64,000 nt of DNA from Agelas oroides (taxonomy: Eukaryota; Porifera; Demospongiae; Agelasida; Agelasidae), in NCBI GenBank assembly GCA_949130485.1, contig OX422184.1, positions 18,042,324 to 18,106,323 on the forward strand, given 5' to 3'. Shown piece after piece: positions 45,397 to 55,638 of the stretch. Positions within the stretch are counted from its first letter, which is position 1. Every line of letters begins with the position of its first letter. A program made the position numbers and the translations under genes. A model generated the notes under the pieces. It ran no database searches. It was not told the origin of the DNA and saw only the letters and a program-made list of their open reading frames with translations.

Positions 45397-46029
45397 CTCA
45401 TATAGATGTGTGTTAATTCGCTATTTTACTAAATATTGTCGCTACAAATATATTTTGTGCCAACAATGTGATATGTGATATTATAGTAAACTTTGATTAT
45501 TTTATGAACTCCTCATGTTAGTATACTGTTTCATATGGTTTCATTTCGGTTTGTATATACATCTATAGCGATGGTTATTATCTAAATTTGTATCCTGGGA
45601 AGCCACAAGATGAAAGGCATTCTAAGGGTACTATTACCTGAAGAACCCGATTTGGAGGGAAATATAAGTCAATTAGGAGGGAAATATATCATGATATTTC
45701 CCTGGCATGCATATACTATACACCACAAAAACAAGCAGTATATGCACTAGCCTTCAGGCTTCATGGCACACTGGTGTCATAAAATTTGGGGACCCTGTGA
45801 AAATGGGGACCTCCTGTTTCTTCGACCGCATGACTTTCCCACGAGTGTCCCGTACTCAAATCTTGGCCAGTCTAGTACCTGTCCTGCAAAAGTGGGAGAA
45901 AAATAGTAGCTAGCTGTCTTTCATAACAAATCCAGACTGGCAAGGGGGGTGGAATAGAAGAAAGAAATGTAGTATAAATCGCTTGCATGCAATTGTCAAA
46001 CGTTGGGTTGATTATAGTCACAACTCAAG
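45397..46029. other. 3' flank of gene 6
   Basis: I see no gene and no clear repeat. Confidence 0.4.
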
Positions 46030-46752
46030 GTCATGCATTTTGCACTAAGAATGGATAGTTTTGATATGGAGGGTGATTGTGGAAAGGTAAATTTTGATCT
46101 CCACAATGCATTACAGAATAAATACCAACTACAAGCATGAAAGCATATAATTATATTACAAATCAAAGGGTGGGAACAGACAATTTTGATGATTACATAT
46201 TAATGTATGACTTTTGAATCAAGTTGTCTAGTTTAAAGACACCAAGAAACTTGACAGCAGTATATGTGGCAGTCCCGTGTACAAATCGAAAGTTATTCCG
46301 TCGCGTATTTCGATCGCATATTGCTGTGTTTGAAGCGCCGTATCGCAGAACTTCCGTTAAGGGTGGGGCTCATACGTGTGCTTCGTAGATGCATGAATAT
46401 CTAATGAATCTACGAAGTGCGTATGAGCCCCGCCCTTAACGGAAGTTCAGCGATACGGCGCTGCAAAGGCAGCGATGCGATCGAAATACGCGACGGAATA
46501 ACCTTCGATTTCTATAATTTGACTCAGAAGTACCAACCTATCAATATTCAGTGTTTCTTGTTTTGTAAGCAAGCAAAGTTACCAGAAACATCACTACTCC
46601 AATCTCAGAATATACTGAAGTCAGCCAGGTCCACACACTATAACTGGAACAACTTCATAGTACGGTTGTGGGGTTCTTGCTTGGTATATCTCAACATGTT
46701 GAATGGTGAAAGCATCAGCAACGGTCAACACAAGCAGAAATACTGCTTGGGG
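46030..46752 (-). pseudogene. Relic of the GABA-B-like receptor 3' end, split by a MITE
   Basis: The part 46030-46255 matches the 3' flank of the intact receptor (55500-55680). The part 46551-46752 matches its coding bases about 55950-56150, from TM5 back to the TM4-5 loop, with frame-breaking indels (a 9-base loss in the ACTGGAACAACTTC region). A MITE D copy lies between. Next to it, TACCAACCTATCAATATTCA is inverted relative to the intact gene, so a small rearrangement accompanied the insertion. Confidence 0.8.
46268..46505. mobile_element. MITE family D, copy 1 (palindromic)
   Basis: A long inverted repeat is centred near 46390: the GAACTTCCGTTAAGGGTGGG arm is mirrored at 46425-46450, and the outer arms contain GCAGTCCCGTGT and GCGTATTTCGATCGCAT. 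The right end is eroded compared with copy 2 at 61931-62189. Confidence 0.75.
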
Positions 46753-47340
46753 GTATAGTAGGGCTCACCAGGACAAGGTGTCCTTATTTCAGAGGTGTCC
46801 TTTAAAGAGGTTCCACTGTACTTCTACTTGCATAAAATCTACAAGTAATAAAAGCAAAATTGCTTAATTCGTATAGTGATACAGAAGAGGACAATCTGTC
46901 ATAACTCACATCTCTCCCTACTATAGAGCAGGCGTACTTGCTATACAGGGGCACCCAATGTGCAAGCCACCTTCTGACCAATAACCTTGGTTTATACTGG
47001 GGATCTGAAAAAAGGATACACTTCGATCTTATGCCAAAAATGCTGTCAGGCAGCTGTACTTTCCATAATGGGGTTAGTTACAATCTCTCAAAAGTAGCAA
47101 CTTTGTCCAGCTGAGTTTTTCATGCCAGCTGCCATATGGAAGATTGCCGTATACTTCCATATTTATGCACAACTTAAGTAGCTAAGGTACCCACATATAG
47201 CTGCTGCAATTGTTAACTTACCACAAAGTCGGTAAAGTACTCAATCTCTGTCTTGCTGGATGCTTTAGATGGTACTATATAAATGGCTGCAGTGTAGCTA
47301 GTCTCCATACAGGTTATAAACTTTAACATGGGCATGCTCT
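46753..47340 (-). pseudogene. Receptor-family 5' relic with conserved noncoding exon
   Basis: It retains GGGCTCACCAGGACAAGGT (encoding the PCPGEP motif), a bit of mid-ectodomain, and a 5' flank. The flank includes the exon-like block (47266-47222) with GTAAGT at 47221-47216. No gene body remains. Confidence 0.65.
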
Positions 47341-48070
47341 GTTTTATTTATTTATTTTTGTTACCTGTACACAGTATATACACTGCACAAACAGTTATAC
47401 AAGGTTCACTCCATAACCCCATTGGTACAACCTCAAAATTGATGACAGTACACAAACTCTAGTGATAAGTCACTAACTTTCCTAGAGGAGATTAAAATCA
47501 TTGAGAGTGAGCTGTTGTATAAATGCAAGTTCTGTTTTCTTTTAGCTATCTCTCAGCTTTCAATACACAGCACAGGGAGCTTATAAATAGTTCAGACATC
47601 AGTTTCAGGATGTGCTTTGAGACATTTTGTGGAGAAAACAACATTTGTGCTTTATGTAAGTCACAAGATAAGGTCAATCGCACAAACAGAATTAGGTATG
47701 TTTGTATTCAATCCATTAGTTTTTAAAAATTATTTGTTGAACAGGTATTGATTTGAAAACAGTGTGTTCTCTGTGCACACACACTCATCAGACTTTGCCA
47801 TTGTACCTTTTTCTTTTTTCGTTTGGCTTGGCCATTTTTGCAAATTAATCTTTCAAAGCGCAAATAAAGATCTAGTTACATGACATTGTACTAAGTTGAA
47901 ACAGTCATAGTACACATTTGATAGAAAAAATAATTCATAATTGTAATAATCCACAATCCATTTGGTATGTTTCAAACAATGCATGTTAAAAGAATAAGTC
48001 TTTTATATAGTGTTTGTATATGCTACACAGGAAGCTAAAGCACAAATATTTAAAACGAAAAGAGCAGTTT
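47341..48070. other. 3' flank of gene 5
   Basis: It is parallel to 2881-3560 and 28330-28841. It has no gene. Confidence 0.55.
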
Positions 48071-51000
48071 TTAATCTGTCAGTAAAGGTTCACGCAACTC
48101 ATGTAGTGCAAAAACACTCTGAGTCGGTTGTCTGACTACTACTTCTTGCTGCTGATGATTGTCAACATTTCTTCTTCTGTCAGGTGTCCTGTGTGGACTG
48201 AGTTTCATATAGCACTGTTGCACGACTTGCCTTAGCTCTCTCTTCATTAGAATATGGTAGAACACAATTGCAATGAACTGGGCAAAAGTTATGCCAACTG
48301 CTGTGTACACAAGAGCAGCCTGATTTCCTCCACTTGCTCGAATGTACAATGTTATTAAAGACAGTATTATCAGGTTGATAAAGAAAGAGTTCTCCAAAAT
48401 TGAGAGGTAACGTTTCTTGTACACATCTCCTATCGCAGTTCTGCTCAGAAGTATTAATGCAGCTACAATGTTCACAGCAACTAGAGTGATGTTAGGATCT
48501 TGAACTATGGCAAACATAAGCAGTACAACCACACGAGTAAGGAGTAGAATTCCAACCCAGTAGCAGTGCTTGTCCTTAAAAGGACCAAAATACGCATCGA
48601 AAAATGGTTTCATTCTTACAATCCATCGTAAAAACATATACCTGGTATACTTTTGGAGGTATTGTTTGAACAGGAGGATTCCTGTGTATGGTAACAATAG
48701 AAAAGTGAGAAATCCGACTGCTACGAGGAAAAGTATAGTATGTAAGGGACTAAAGTAAGATATATTGGCATCATAAGACCACACAGCTCTCCTAGAACCA
48801 TCAGGATAGTCAAGGAATGTGAATGTGAGCACTGTGATGATTGTACGAAGTAGTTTAGCATAGGATAACAGGAACAGGGTGGCCAAAACTGGAACTGCAT
48901 TGTTCCCAAAAATCTTAGATGCCATCGAACTGTGGTGGGAGGCAACGATTATGATGGCAGTAATGGTCCAAATGTAGACAGGAAACACAAATTGCAGCCA
49001 TGTTTTCCAGTAGCCATTCAAACCATCAGCAAAGCATGTCTCAATACCCAGGTCTAGATTTAGCCATGCAATAAAAACTGTCAGAATGTTTGTATCTCCA
49101 GGTGGGAAGAACACTGCTTGGTTGGCCTTAACAATGTTAGCATAGAAGATGAGTCCATTGATGGTCCCCTGAGAGACTGTTAGGTTTACAAATGTCAGGA
49201 AAAATACAAGTGCAAAACCAGCTAGTGTGAAAGGTATGATTAGTGTGAGATATTTGTTGGAGCAGAGAATACATTGGGAACTTCCAAGTGCAAGACTAAG
49301 ACCTTCCTTGCAGCCACCACAGAGAATACCAGCATGATTGAAGGCACATTGGGCATCTGGATTTACCAGGTTAATATTCATTTCTCCATATATGCAATAG
49401 TCAAAAGGACAGTATCTATGAATGATATATCCATTGGTTGTGTTCCCAGCAAAACTTGCATTTAACCACATTGATTCACGGTGGCGAACTGTTTGATCAC
49501 TAATGTTACATCCAATACTTTGTTCTTCTAGCTGGAAGTGGCACACACATCTGTGTTGAGAACTGTGTAGCATGAATCCAAGAGGACAAGGAAGGAGTGT
49601 GATGTTGACGTAAACTGGGAGTTTTACTATATTTATGGAAGGATAGTTATTATTGTTGTAAAATCTAACCATTCTATCCACATCATTTTGTGATGCATAG
49701 TGTAATGTGGTAACATCTTTAGCAGTGAGGACCATAACCTCCTTTACATTCTCTGATAGTACAGTGTATTGGAGCTCAGTGCATCCAGCACTTCGTGAAA
49801 CCCTTTGAAAGCGTTGTAGTTCTTCAAGCTTTGCTGCTGCTCTGTTCTTACCAAGGGGTAAAAATTTACTGTAAACTGAACCAGTCACTGTTCCAAAATT
49901 TTCACCAACCACAACTGCAGAAATGTTAAAGGGTTCACCAGGATATTTGGTCAGATTCATAAAAACATTCGTGCATTCCGGTCTTCCACTTGTGCAAATA
50001 CATGCTCGCAGTGGGTCAGAAGAGAGTAAAGAAAGGGATATGTTTCCATCTGGATTAAAGTATACATTAATTCCTTTAAAATAATCGTTGCTTTCTACTA
50101 TTATACTTGAAAGTGACATTTCATGAATTGCACAAATACTGATGTCTTCACCATATATTATGTCACCTCCATTCCAACCAGTGTTGTTGGTGAAATTCAG
50201 AGTGACATTTAATTGTGGGCCATGATAGGAAGGGTCGTCCCCAGTTGAAAATAACCAAACAGAACATCTTCTGCTCGCATCATTAGCCATTGTACCTAGA
50301 GCATCATTCGGAATAGTATTCAGAACAAAGATGGCACCGCCCACATCATATGCATAGTTGTTCAGAAACAGTATTTCGGTGTTATTCATAATAACCAGTT
50401 GACTATTTTCTAGGAGTACTATTGCTCCTCCTTCAGTTGCAGTATTATCAATAAAACTGGTGTGTCCACTTATGTACAACACACTCCAAAATACACGAAT
50501 GGCAGAACCTCTATTTGCATGAAATTTACAGCCAATAAAAGTAACATTGTTTACCATGTAGAGTAATATAGTAGACGATAATTTTCCCACGCCATAGTTG
50601 TTGTTCTCGATAAAAGAAACATTTTTGAGTATCACTACAGGACCTTTCTCTACCTTTTCCTCCAATACCATTGCCATTCCTGCTCCTCCATCTGTAATTC
50701 GCACATTTTTGCTAATGGTTGAGTTTGTTATAACAATTTGTATCTTAGGAGTTGGTCGACTTATGTCAAAATACAGTCCACGTTCTTTGTTTTGTGTTAC
50801 CAAGCAATTTGTGATATGGACTGTTGCAATAGTATTGTGTATAGCAAAAACAATCCCTATTCCTTGATTTGAGATAATATAACTGTCAGAGATTTCAATG
50901 AAGACCGATCTGATGCTTTGTAATTGTATGTCTGCAGCTGACATTGGTGCACCACTGAAGGTGGAATTGCTGATGATTAGATTCAAATTATTACCATACA

Positions 51001-51607
51001 CACAATCTGATATAAAGATGTGACTACCTACATTACCTGAGCTTTTAAATTCGTGGAATTCAGAGTCTGAAATTGTTGACTTCCCAAATGTATCTTGAAG
51101 ATATATAGTATTACCACTGTGATTTGATTTTCTTTTCCAATTTTGAATGATGATTTGCTGTATTCTGAAATTAATTGCACCGTCAAACATCAAAGTGCCG
51201 GACACAATACTAGGCACGGGCTCAACAAAAAACAACAGACCAACTATTGTTACATTTGAAGTGTGCCGGAACTGAAAGTTGGCCTCACTGGTACAGTGGA
51301 TACTCACATTGCCACTATGTATGCTCACAGTTGGGTTGAAGGAGGTGAGCTGTAGGTTTCTTTTATATCTTATATCAAATGACTGATTCAAGATGTGGTT
51401 ACCAGGCAGGAATCTCACCACAACGTCAGACCATGCATAGTCAGGTATATTGCTGGCGTAATGATTGAGGGTTTGGCAGGGCTCACCAGGACAAGATATA
51501 CCATTGTACTCTGTGGGTACAACATAGTACTCAGTGGTTCCATGAACAGTGGGAGAACAGCAGAACAATGTTATTGTCAGCAGCTGTAATGTAGTGATGC
51601 AACCCAT
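48071..51607 (-). CDS. Intact beta-helix, multi-membrane-span receptor-like protein (gene 5)
   Basis: The start is taken at ATG 51607 (MGCITTLQLLTITLFCCS); seven more upstream codons are open but begin at a non-ATG. This gives 1178 residues without a break. It has the full family layout: signal peptide, CPGEPCQTLNHYASN, Asn-rich beta-helix with FIDNTATEGGAIVLLE and YDVGGAIFVLN, FNPDGN, YPGEPFNISAVVVG, Cys-rich stalk ending LCGGCKEGLSLALG, about ten membrane segments, and a tail ending LREPLLTD. The membrane region and tail are almost identical to gene 2, while beta-helix loops differ more. Role inferred as a surface receptor; ligand unknown. Confidence 0.85.
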   Translation of the reverse strand: MGCITTLQLLTITLFCCSPTVHGTTEYYVVPTEYNGISCPGEPCQTLNHYASNIPDYAWSDVVVRFLPGNHILNQSFDIRYKRNLQLTSFNPTVSIHSGNVSIHCTSEANFQFRHTSNVTIVGLLFFVEPVPSIVSGTLMFDGAINFRIQQIIIQNWKRKSNHSGNTIYLQDTFGKSTISDSEFHEFKSSGNVGSHIFISDCVYGNNLNLIISNSTFSGAPMSAADIQLQSIRSVFIEISDSYIISNQGIGIVFAIHNTIATVHITNCLVTQNKERGLYFDISRPTPKIQIVITNSTISKNVRITDGGAGMAMVLEEKVEKGPVVILKNVSFIENNNYGVGKLSSTILLYMVNNVTFIGCKFHANRGSAIRVFWSVLYISGHTSFIDNTATEGGAIVLLENSQLVIMNNTEILFLNNYAYDVGGAIFVLNTIPNDALGTMANDASRRCSVWLFSTGDDPSYHGPQLNVTLNFTNNTGWNGGDIIYGEDISICAIHEMSLSSIIVESNDYFKGINVYFNPDGNISLSLLSSDPLRACICTSGRPECTNVFMNLTKYPGEPFNISAVVVGENFGTVTGSVYSKFLPLGKNRAAAKLEELQRFQRVSRSAGCTELQYTVLSENVKEVMVLTAKDVTTLHYASQNDVDRMVRFYNNNNYPSINIVKLPVYVNITLLPCPLGFMLHSSQHRCVCHFQLEEQSIGCNISDQTVRHRESMWLNASFAGNTTNGYIIHRYCPFDYCIYGEMNINLVNPDAQCAFNHAGILCGGCKEGLSLALGSSQCILCSNKYLTLIIPFTLAGFALVFFLTFVNLTVSQGTINGLIFYANIVKANQAVFFPPGDTNILTVFIAWLNLDLGIETCFADGLNGYWKTWLQFVFPVYIWTITAIIIVASHHSSMASKIFGNNAVPVLATLFLLSYAKLLRTIITVLTFTFLDYPDGSRRAVWSYDANISYFSPLHTILFLVAVGFLTFLLLPYTGILLFKQYLQKYTRYMFLRWIVRMKPFFDAYFGPFKDKHCYWVGILLLTRVVVLLMFAIVQDPNITLVAVNIVAALILLSRTAIGDVYKKRYLSILENSFFINLIILSLITLYIRASGGNQAALVYTAVGITFAQFIAIVFYHILMKRELRQVVQQCYMKLSPHRTPDRRRNVDNHQQQEVVVRQPTQSVFALHELREPLLTD

Positions 51608-51669
51608 GCTTCTAGCTAGACAACACAAGAAATTCTTCTACTGATGTTCCAAAGGTGAGCAAATGTACC

Positions 51670-52105
51670 CTGCAGAGAAGATAACACAATGCACATTTGA
51701 TATGACATCACAAAAATGACTATCTGAGGATATTTAAGTTGCCTATTAATGATCCCCCCCCCCAACAAGGTTATGCAGGTCATTAATCAACTATTTGGTC
51801 CTCTTTTGTGTAACTTAACATAAAACCCAACATTTTATACACAGAGTTGAAATAGATGATCAATATGTATATAGCATGTAATGAAGGTGCAGGTCTTTGT
51901 TGCAACTTAAAGCATAGCTGCATACATACTACATAATCATGCTCAGTCATGCACAATGTTGGTACAGAGGGCAAGTTTGGGTGGCAAATGGGAACTGTCA
52001 TGTGGCCTAATGGCTCGCTATATGTAACATTAAGAAGTGTAACATTAACTTACCACAAAGTCAGGTGCACATGCAGTCACTACACTTCACTTCGTTGCTG
52101 GATAT
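51670..52105 (-). promoter_or_regulatory. 5' intron and noncoding first exon of gene 5
   Basis: The exon-like block (about 52105-52054) ends in a GTAAGT donor at 52053-52048. The acceptor is TCTTCTCTGCAG at 51670. The intron of about 384 bases leaves a 62-base leader before the ATG. Confidence 0.55.
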
Positions 52106-52849
52106 TGAAGATCTGACACTACGTACTATGGCTGTGGGGTATTGTACTAGTCAATAACACGAGTGATATTAAAACTTTCCCTATGAGTTGACAAAGTGAA
52201 GCATTGAATATATTTCCCAACTGCAACAGTGTTTGCATCATTTCACAATAGTGTCCATATTTGGATACAAAAGAAACTTGTGAAAACACATCATTAGGAG
52301 TTCAGGACTCTTCAAGCGTTTGACAAATAATGGGGCTCTGAATGGATTTCCCAACCGCATTTGCAACAGTGACCATTCTTCAACTTGACAAGGCTCAATG
52401 TTGTGAAAAAACACAACATCGACTAAACAGATATTTCCATGTATGGATAGAAACTCCCAGTTTCTGGATACTTGGCAAAAATTTATTGCCTCGAGTGAAA
52501 AGTAGTTCTGTTGTACATGTAAACTGTGTCCATGTGCATGAACAAGCATGTTGAGAGCTAAGTAGGGGTCATTGCAGTTTTGTATTACCATACAATCACT
52601 GATTGAGGGCCATTTGGTGGGTGTGGCTTCTGTTTTGCTTTGCCATTAATTTTTGTTTTGTTTCACTACACCCTGTCCAAGACTAATTATAAGCCCTAAC
52701 TTTCTGACTTAATTCTACTCCTCATTGTGTATGCATACTGTTATTGCAATAGTTCAAGGTCCAAACATCAGTAGCTACAGTAGCTCTAAACATTTTACTT
52801 GCATTATAATTAATACTTCTGAAAAGAACTAGCCATGATCATGCATGGT
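52106..52849. other. 5' flank of gene 5
   Basis: An unrecognised 117-codon minus frame (52238-52591) is present but has no domain and no supporting signals. Otherwise nothing is seen. Confidence 0.4.
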
Positions 52850-52879
52850 TGTGTACAAAAACAGTACTTCTCATTCTGG

Positions 52880-53290
52880 GAAGACTCCGACTTTCATTGA
52901 TTCTAAGGAAGAGAGAGGTGAGACAAGTGATGCAACGGTGGTATATGAAACTCAGTCCACACAGAACACCTGATAGAAGACATATTGACAACCAGCAAGA
53001 GCAAGAGGTAGTAGTCAGACAACCGACTCTGAGTGTTTTCCACTACATGAGTTGTGTGAACCTTTGCAGCTTTCGTTTAGTTGTTTTAGCTTCCTATATA
53101 GCATACATAATTATAGAAGACTTAGTTTTTTACTGAGGATTGTTTGAATCACACTAAAGAATTTTCCATTATGTGATTTACTTCAAAGTCAAAGCTGCTG
53201 CAAACAGCACACCTGACACAACAGTCAACAATAAGGATGAGATGTAGTATGGTAGCCAGACAACCAACTCAGAGCAATACTACAGTCATG
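52880..53290 (+). pseudogene. Receptor-family C-terminal relic, inverted
   Basis: The plus strand reads LRKREVRQVMQRWYMKLSPH and VVVRQPTLSVF, matching the cytoplasmic tail of genes 4 and 5. A frameshift follows before the LREPLL equivalent (HYMSCVNLC). The family's 3' flank (AATCACACTAAAGAATTTT) follows at about 53150, and a second partial tail copy (GTAGCCAGACAACCAACTC) at about 53250. Confidence 0.75.
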
Positions 53291-54304
53291 AATTAGAGTG
53301 GATGTTTATCACCTCCTCTGGCATGGCCTAATGTATGTATATTAACTTTTATTGCATGAACCTTTAATTGTGGGGCATAATGTAACTAGTAATGCACAGT
53401 AAGTATAGCAATGTCCACATATCTTTAGATATTCCAGCCTATGCATACTTTTGCCCTATTCTGAGTTATGCAAGTAAAAACATAAAACGGCACGCCTACT
53501 TAGCTATACATGTGCAATCATCATCCTGGCTCACAAACACCACCAAATCAGTGCATGTTAGATGTAGTGCCGAGTACATTAGATGACCACAATCATAATT
53601 TTGCAGGCAGTGCTTTGGCAATGAATTAAAGACTCAACTAGTTCACTTCATAACTAATCAATTGATTGAAACTCAAAAAGAAGCAGAGGAACACAAACTC
53701 TAAGTATAGAAATAGCAACATCAATTTTAGCTACAAGGAGAATAAAACAGTACTAACACTGCTCTGATGAAAATGAGCGTGAACATGGACTGAAAACAGA
53801 CAAGTGCAGTGTCTTAAAAATACTAGCATGTACATTGTACTTCACCTGAATCAAACAAAGGAAAAAAAATACAGTGTTCCTGATTCATATATGATGAACT
53901 AAATAGTACTTTATATGGGAGGAAAGATGGTACACAACAGAGAACATGGTGATACTGGGTTTGGAGGGTTGTTGAATTAATGTTATTGGGAAAACCAAAA
54001 CAAACAAACCAAACACACAATATTTTTGCAATCAGTGTCCTTTGGCTATTAACGAACCACTCAACATTATCCAAATATTTCTTGAGCAGCATATGTAATG
54101 TACAAGAAACCATCACTGTCCTTATCAGTGTGATACACTTCTGCAATGGTCATTGACGTACTGATAATGCTGCGACGATTCACTATGAGATAAAATGCTT
54201 GGGACTCAGCCAAGCGTAATCGCCGCCTGCATGGAAATGAAAGACAAATAAGAAAAAGCTAGATGTCTCCACCTGGTATCTATATTCATTTAAAACAGAA
54301 AGTA
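53291..54304. other. Gene-free stretch
   Basis: I see no supported gene or repeat. Confidence 0.4.
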
Positions 54305-54313
54305 CATGAAACC

Positions 54314-54741
54314 TAGCCTCGTTCCCAGGCCCTCGCCCAGCTTTCTGTTGCTTGCAGTACGGGTTAAGCGGGAGAGGGCCTGGTACATTTTCTCACGTGA
54401 GTAATGTCACGGGTAGAAAGACGGTAGAAGTACTTTAATTGAACATGGGCGAGCACGATTACAATGTTGCTGTGTGTCTTCACTGTTTTGCCTTGGTTGT
54501 CCTCCCGACAGTCGTGAAGAGCGACATAAAATCGCCTTTGTGCGCTGCCATCTTTCGACTCGGAATAGTCACGCTCTAGTGCGTGCGTGCGGGCGAAGTT
54601 GTTTGTGGTTTACGTGACGCCCACATTCGCATAATTTGCCTTGTCTGTGACGTCATTCACGTGAGAAAATGTACCAGGCCCTCTCTCGCTTAACCATACT
54701 GCAAGCGATGGAAGCTGGGCGAGGGCCTGGGAACGAGGCTA
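54314..54741. mobile_element. MITE family E with about 100-bp inverted repeats
   Basis: The ends are TAGCCTCGTTCCCAGG and complement. The inverted repeat extends inward through GAGGGCCTGGTACATTTTCT and TCACGTGA. An exact 9-bp duplication CATGAAACC lies at 54305-54313 and 54742-54750, which suggests a Mutator-like mobiliser. The central part is unique and non-coding. A relative begins at 63875. Confidence 0.85.
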
Positions 54742-55060
54742 CATGAAACCAATGAGATGCAACTATGCAATAGCAAAAGCTGCAGTTAAACTTTTCAGCT
54801 GCTGAAGTTGGGGGCTAACACACGGTAGCACATTAGCCTAATTCCAGGCTTTTCTCGCCTTATGTTTTGTTTGCATAATACAAGCATCAAAAGCTGGAGG
54901 TAGGAAAGGGCTGGAAACAAGGTTTATAACTCATAGCTGAACTTCAGTTTACCTGATGATCGCGTTTAGTTGGCTCATTGTGAGCTCTTCAGGTACTAAG
55001 AACTTGGCTTTGTCCAGAAGAGGAAGATGTCTTTCAGATCTTGCACGCTCTATTATTAAC

Positions 55061-55440
55061 TTTGAGAGGGAGGGAGGGAGGGAGGGGGAGGGAGAGAGGG
55101 AGGGAGGGGAAAGGGGGGAGGAAGGGGAGAGGGAGGGAGGGGGAGGGAGAGAGGGGGGAGGAAGGGGGGAGGAAAGGAGAAAGGGAGGGAGGAAGGGAGG
55201 GAGGGAGGGAGGAAGGGAGGGAGGGAGGGGGGAGGGAGGGGGGAGGGAGGGGAGAGGGAGGGAGGGTGGAGGAGAGAGGGGGGAGGGAGAGAGGAGAGGG
55301 AGGGGAGGAAGGGGGGAGGGAGGGAGGAAAGAAGGAAGGAAGTGAGGGAAAGGGAAAAGAGGGAGGAGGAAGGGAAGAGGGGAAAGTAGGGGAAGAGAGA
55401 GGAAGGAGGTAGGGAGGGTGGGAATGAGGAAAGGGAGGAT
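55061..55440. repeat. 380-base purine-rich tract (GGGA/GGGAG repeats)
   Basis: The plus strand is almost entirely A and G, with only a handful of T and no C across most of the tract. Long open frames on both strands (Pro/Ser/Leu-rich or Gly/Glu/Arg-rich) are artefacts of this composition. Confidence 0.95.
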
Positions 55441-55638
55441 AAAAGGAGAAACAAACTCTATATGCAATTGTCAAACTTTGGATTTATCTCATTAGAAATG
55501 GCTGGTTTTGATAAGGATGGCAATTTTGACACACTTAGAGCACGAGATATCTGCCCTACATTACAGAATGCATACCAACTACAAACTACAAACAAAAAGA
55601 AAATGAGTTTACAAATCAAAGGGTAGGAATTCTGATTA

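Noticed and set aside
52238-52591. 117-codon minus-strand ORF upstream of gene 5
   Set aside because: It has no recognisable domain, no conservation in other family flanks and no splice support.
55034-55474. Long open frames on both strands of the purine tract, coding Pro/Ser/Leu or Gly/Glu/Arg runs
   Set aside because: They follow from GGGA repeats with almost no T on one strand, so stop codons are rare; nothing indicates a gene.
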